NCBI GenBank assembly: GCA_964194845.1 | Contig: CAXMNX010000005.1 | Location: 97,536-161,535, forward strand | Length of the DNA: 64,000 nucleotides | DNA from: CAXMNX01 sp964194845 | GTDB lineage: Bacteria; Pseudomonadota; Alphaproteobacteria; Rhodobacterales; Rhodobacteraceae | Reading direction: 5' to 3' | Shown: one piece after another, positions 62,114 to 64,000 of the stretch | Layout of the letters: each line of letters starts with the position of its first letter | Position numbering within the stretch: the first letter of the stretch is position 1 | Position numbers and translations under genes: made by a program | The notes under the pieces: generated by a model | Told to the model about the DNA's origin: nothing | Database searches by the model: none | What the model saw: only the letters and a program-made list of their open reading frames with translations

Positions 62114-62587
62114 ATGAAAGATATCGCATCATATGAGCGCCCGAACACCGTATCGGGACTGGTAGCCAAGCACGCTGAGTTATCCGCGCTTCGCACCAAA
62201 TACAAAGCCGAAATCAAGAAGCTGACGGTCGATATAGACCACCTGGACGCGGCCATAAGGCTGTTTGATCCAGACGCGGACATCTACGCGATAAAGGAAT
62301 ACGTGACCAAGCACCGGGCGCAGAAAGGCAGCGTGAAGAAACTCGTGCTGGATACAATGCGGGAAGCCACAGAACCGCTGACATCGCGCCAGATTACCGA
62401 AATGTGGGCCGCAGACCGTGGCCTTGCCGCCGACGAGGCGACGCTCAGCATACTGCGCAAGCGTATCGGGGCCTGCATAAAAGCCAATGTGAACCAAGGT
62501 CTGATCGAGGATTGTGGCTGGACGAAGGACCACGGCGCGAACGGGCCTTACAAGTTGTGGAGATTGAAGAATGAGCAATGTGATTGA
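62114..62587 (+). CDS. Coiled-coil plus winged-helix hypothetical protein of the integrated element
   Basis: 157 residues, not assigned to a named family. Residues 1-55 form a charged coiled coil (SGLVAKHAELSALRTKYKAEIKKLTVDIDHLDAAIRL). Residues 75-155 read as a winged helix (LVLDTMREATEPLTSRQITEMWAADRG... IRKRIGACIKANVNQGLIED... GPYKLWRL), similar to HARE-HTH-type domains. The same layout recurs in the gene at 63113-63655. Proteins like this accompany site-specific recombinases in alphaproteobacterial islands as far as I recall, but that is not shown here. Confidence 0.75.
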   Translation: MKDIASYERPNTVSGLVAKHAELSALRTKYKAEIKKLTVDIDHLDAAIRLFDPDADIYAIKEYVTKHRAQKGSVKKLVLDTMREATEPLTSRQITEMWAADRGLAADEATLSILRKRIGACIKANVNQGLIEDCGWTKDHGANGPYKLWRLKNEQCD

Positions 62588-62765
62588 TCTGGTGGCAGCG
62601 CGGGGGCGACTGTCTGAACCCACTCCGCATCCGATTGTGCAAGCGCTTGACGCGCTTGCACTTGCGCTAACTGATCATGGCCATCAGTGGAGCGACCACG
62701 AGGTCAGCCTTTATGAAACCGCTATTTCTTACTGCGGTTATAGGGACTCTGGTTCGTCGGCTTGA
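62571..62765 (+). CDS. Small hypothetical protein of the element
   Basis: 64 residues (MSNVIDLVAARGRLSEPTPHPIVQALDALALALTDHGHQW-like). The ATG lies inside the end of the preceding gene (17-base overlap), typical of translational coupling. The C-terminus overlaps the convergent 68-residue gene by 44 bases. No family recognised; the acidic helix DALALALTD suggests a small helical protein. Confidence 0.5.
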   Translation: MSNVIDLVAARGRLSEPTPHPIVQALDALALALTDHGHQWSDHEVSLYETAISYCGYRDSGSSA

Positions 62766-62928
62766 GGCCCACGCCCTGCTCCGAAGCTTTTGAATAGACG
62801 CCTGATTCGGTGCGTCCGAGCTTCAATCCAATCACACGCGTCGGCGTGTTTTCAGAGGCAAGCTTACGCAGCTCCTTCACTTCGCCGGGTGTCCACGGCT
62901 TGCCTTTGTTGCGATCATACTTGGCCAT
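62722..62928 (-). CDS. Small SANT/Myb-like or GcrA-like HTH protein of the element
   Basis: 68 residues. KPWTPGEVKELRKLASENTPTRVIGLKLGRTESGVYSKASEQG has the W-x-x-E-x-x-x-L-x-x-L-a spacing and a second Arg/Thr-Glu-Ser-Gly-Val helix as in SANT- or GcrA-type DNA-binding helices. A KPTNQSPYN tail follows. The ATG at 62928 is the family-like start. It is preceded by a dense dyad region, so it may be an autoregulated DNA-binding protein. Confidence 0.65.
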   Translation of the reverse strand: MAKYDRNKGKPWTPGEVKELRKLASENTPTRVIGLKLGRTESGVYSKASEQGVGLKPTNQSPYNRSKK

Positions 62929-63034
62929 AACTAAATCCTTTCTTATGACTTGCGACCGTAGGTCAGGCTTGACTGAGCGGCAAAAATGACTCATCAACCA
63001 TGTGCTTAGTGCCCGAAATTCGGTCATTGATGGT

Positions 63035-63084
63035 TCACTTGGCACTAACCAAGTGATGAAATAATGGCCCTAGCATTAACTAGG
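63035..63084. promoter_or_regulatory. Two dyads with CAYTAA spacers, 31 bp apart, upstream of the 68-residue gene
   Basis: TCACTTGG-CACTAA-CCAAGTGA (63035-63056) and CCTAG-CATTAA-CTAGG (63069-63084) are perfect inverted repeats with nearly identical six-base spacers, centres 31 bases apart, i.e. about three helical turns. An inverted TTAGTGCC lies further on at 63006-63013 and an imperfect ATGAT...ATCAT dyad at 63091-63116. The gap 62929-63112 contains no gene. Cooperative repressor binding is the natural reading. Confidence 0.5.
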
Positions 63085-63112
63085 ACCATCATGATGACAA
63101 CTTAGGTTATTA

Positions 63113-63655
63113 TCATGTGCCACCGCCCGACGCCTGGCTTTCAAGGGTCTTGGCTTCGGTATCAGTGGTGAACAGAGAAGCCTCTGACGTGTTCCGGCTA
63201 GGATCTTCGTCAGGGGCTTCTTCCTTTGGGGGGAGCCGATAAGTCGACGTCCCCTCAACTTTTTGAATATCGTTGCGGTTATTTAACCTCCAAACGATAC
63301 TGCCAATCTTGTGGTTCTCTACATCTGGCCACCAATTGCGGCGAATTACCGCTGTAATTTCCCGAGGCTCCAGCGGGCGCTTCTCATGCCTTAGCGCCAT
63401 GACGATCAACTCTGGCATCGTAGGGAAACCATCAGGTTTTTTTGCAGTCGGCTTTGGTAAAGACGTTCTTTTGACAATACCTCGCTTAATCGGACGAGCC
63501 CTTTCGCTTTTCCCCCCCATCAAGCGAGAAATCACATTTGCAGCAGTTTCCAGTTCCGCCAACTCAACATCACATTTCTCCAGCTTCTCGCGAAGGCGCT
63601 GACGCTCAAGAGTCACTTTCTCGATCCGGCTGTTAATGATCTGCTGCTCTTTCAT
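63113..63655 (-). CDS. Coiled-coil plus winged-helix hypothetical protein, second copy of the design
   Basis: 180 residues. N-terminal coiled coil (about 5-45; KVTLERQRLREKLEKCDVELAELETAANV), a basic Pro-rich linker (KSERARPIKRGIVKRTSLPKPTAKKP), then a winged-helix-like domain (LIVMALRHEKRPLEPREITAVIRRNWW... IVWRLNNRNDIQKVEGTSTYRL) and an acidic Ser/Thr-rich tail. Same order as the protein at 62114 but little sequence identity. GAGAGA lies before the ATG. Two AAACGYTAACA boxes are upstream. Confidence 0.75.
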   Translation of the reverse strand: MKEQQIINSRIEKVTLERQRLREKLEKCDVELAELETAANVISRLMGGKSERARPIKRGIVKRTSLPKPTAKKPDGFPTMPELIVMALRHEKRPLEPREITAVIRRNWWPDVENHKIGSIVWRLNNRNDIQKVEGTSTYRLPPKEEAPDEDPSRNTSEASLFTTDTEAKTLESQASGGGT

Positions 63656-63695
63656 GATTCTCTCTCGGCCATGTTATTGCGTTGATGTTTACGGC

Positions 63696-63737
63696 AAACG
63701 TTAACACCCCGCAAGGAGGAATCCGTAAACGCTAACA
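63696..63737. promoter_or_regulatory. Direct repeat AAACGYTAACA, 31 bp apart, upstream of the 180-residue gene
   Basis: AAACGTTAACA (63696-63706) and AAACGCTAACA (63727-63737) are an 11-base direct repeat with 31-base spacing, in the leader of the minus-strand gene ending at 63655. Two weaker variants (GTTCGCTAACG at about 63771 and ATGTTAGCACG on the other strand near 63794) extend the cluster towards the transposase end. Confidence 0.4.
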
Positions 63738-63795
63738 GAGAGAGAACAAAGTGTGAATACGTTTGATGGCGTTCGCTAACGAAATGAGCAGAATG

Positions 63796-64000
63796 TTAGC
63801 ACGCGCGGCGCTGCCAGTATCCGCACCATCGATCAGACTTTGAGGCCGCTGCTGCTGCGCCAACCGCCATGACAAACTGGCTCCCATTCGCCAGCCGGTT
63901 CATATCTTCGCGCCAAGCCATTTCGGCGGCATAGGCACCGAGATACTTACCGGCGATGTGATGGTGAATGCCGATTTCAGAACGGCGCAGCCGCGAGAAG
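63796..64000 (-). CDS. IS1595-type (ISXO2-like) transposase, C-terminal fragment at window edge
   Basis: The minus-strand frame enters from the right edge and stops at TAA (63796-63798). The 67 visible residues (SRLRRSEIGIHHHIAGKYLGAYAAEMAWREDMNRLANG... CGYWQRR) match the C-terminal part of IS1595-family DDE transposases, including the HHH(I/V) and AAEMAWRED region. The N-terminal zinc ribbon and most of the DDE core lie outside. The terminal inverted repeat cannot be fixed from one end. Confidence 0.7.
   Translation of the reverse strand, partial: FSRLRRSEIGIHHHIAGKYLGAYAAEMAWREDMNRLANGSQFVMAVGAAAAASKSDRWCGYWQRRAC

Larger units (their letters stand above)
62048..64000. mobile_element. Left part of an integrated element inserted in comM (continues beyond the window)
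   Basis: The boundary is defined by the loss of comM coding similarity at 62047-62050. Beyond it all genes are short, unlike the core genome, with operator-like dyads between them and an IS1595-type transposase end near 63.8 kb. No integrase or transposase of the element itself is inside the window, so its class is unknown. comM is a known insertion hot spot for AbaR-type islands in Acinetobacter, but the typical 5'-TGT end of Tn7-like elements is not seen at this junction. Confidence 0.65.

Overview
This 64 kb window is GC-rich chromosomal DNA from an alphaproteobacterium, most likely of the Rhodobacterales (Roseobacter/Rhodobacteraceae). The case rests on gene order and families: glnD-murJ-trpS, a penicillin-binding-protein activator followed by rsmI-yraN-gshB, rsmB-heparinase-purH-lspA-DUF3035-paired M16, gpmI-envC-ctpA, uvrC-pgsA-moaD-moaE, a CIRCE-controlled groESL and small families such as DUF1674 and DUF3035. 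Many genes overlap by ATGA or GTGA, so translational coupling is common. No rRNA, tRNA or CRISPR array was seen.

Left part (1-13.7 kb). A methanethiol oxidase gene (SBP56 family) runs off the left edge. It is followed by groESL with a textbook CIRCE element and promoter, a small leader ORF plus a candidate structured RNA, a TraB/GumN protein, a Fic protein, and the RNA and translation cluster pnp, rpsO, truB and rbfA on the minus strand. That cluster is broken up by a PCu(A)C copper chaperone and other small genes.

Middle (13.8-46.9 kb). Mostly plus-strand housekeeping operons: dapB, rsmB-heparinase-purH-lspA-DUF3035-two M16 proteins, gpmI-envC-ctpA, an ABC-2 exporter, a TauD-like dioxygenase, S49 peptidase-zinc ribbon-CaCA antiporter-SDR, uvrC, pgsA-moaD-moaE, meaB, rpmB, a phosphatase, and pth-DUF2332-DUF2237. 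A probable anti-Shine-Dalgarno sRNA lies antisense-side between the M16 pair and gpmI. An AT-rich stretch before uvrC carries a CtrA box and a perfect DnaA box.

46.9-61.4 kb. A short, decaying-looking accessory patch holds a LuxR-type gene frameshifted at a T8 run, an Asp-tailed secreted protein built on a trinucleotide repeat, and a strong stem-loop candidate RNA. After it come trpB, phhA with a divergent Lrp-type regulator, trpS, a rhomboid-like protein that has lost both catalytic residues, murJ, glnD, a PBP activator, rsmI, yraN and gshB.

Right end (61.4-64 kb). comM is a double pseudogene: its last third survives with an internal stop, and its first part is replaced at about 62048 by foreign DNA. 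This is the edge of an integrated element. Its visible part holds two proteins of the same design (coiled coil plus winged helix), two small proteins, unusually dense operator-like dyads and the end of an IS1595-type transposase. The element continues past the window.
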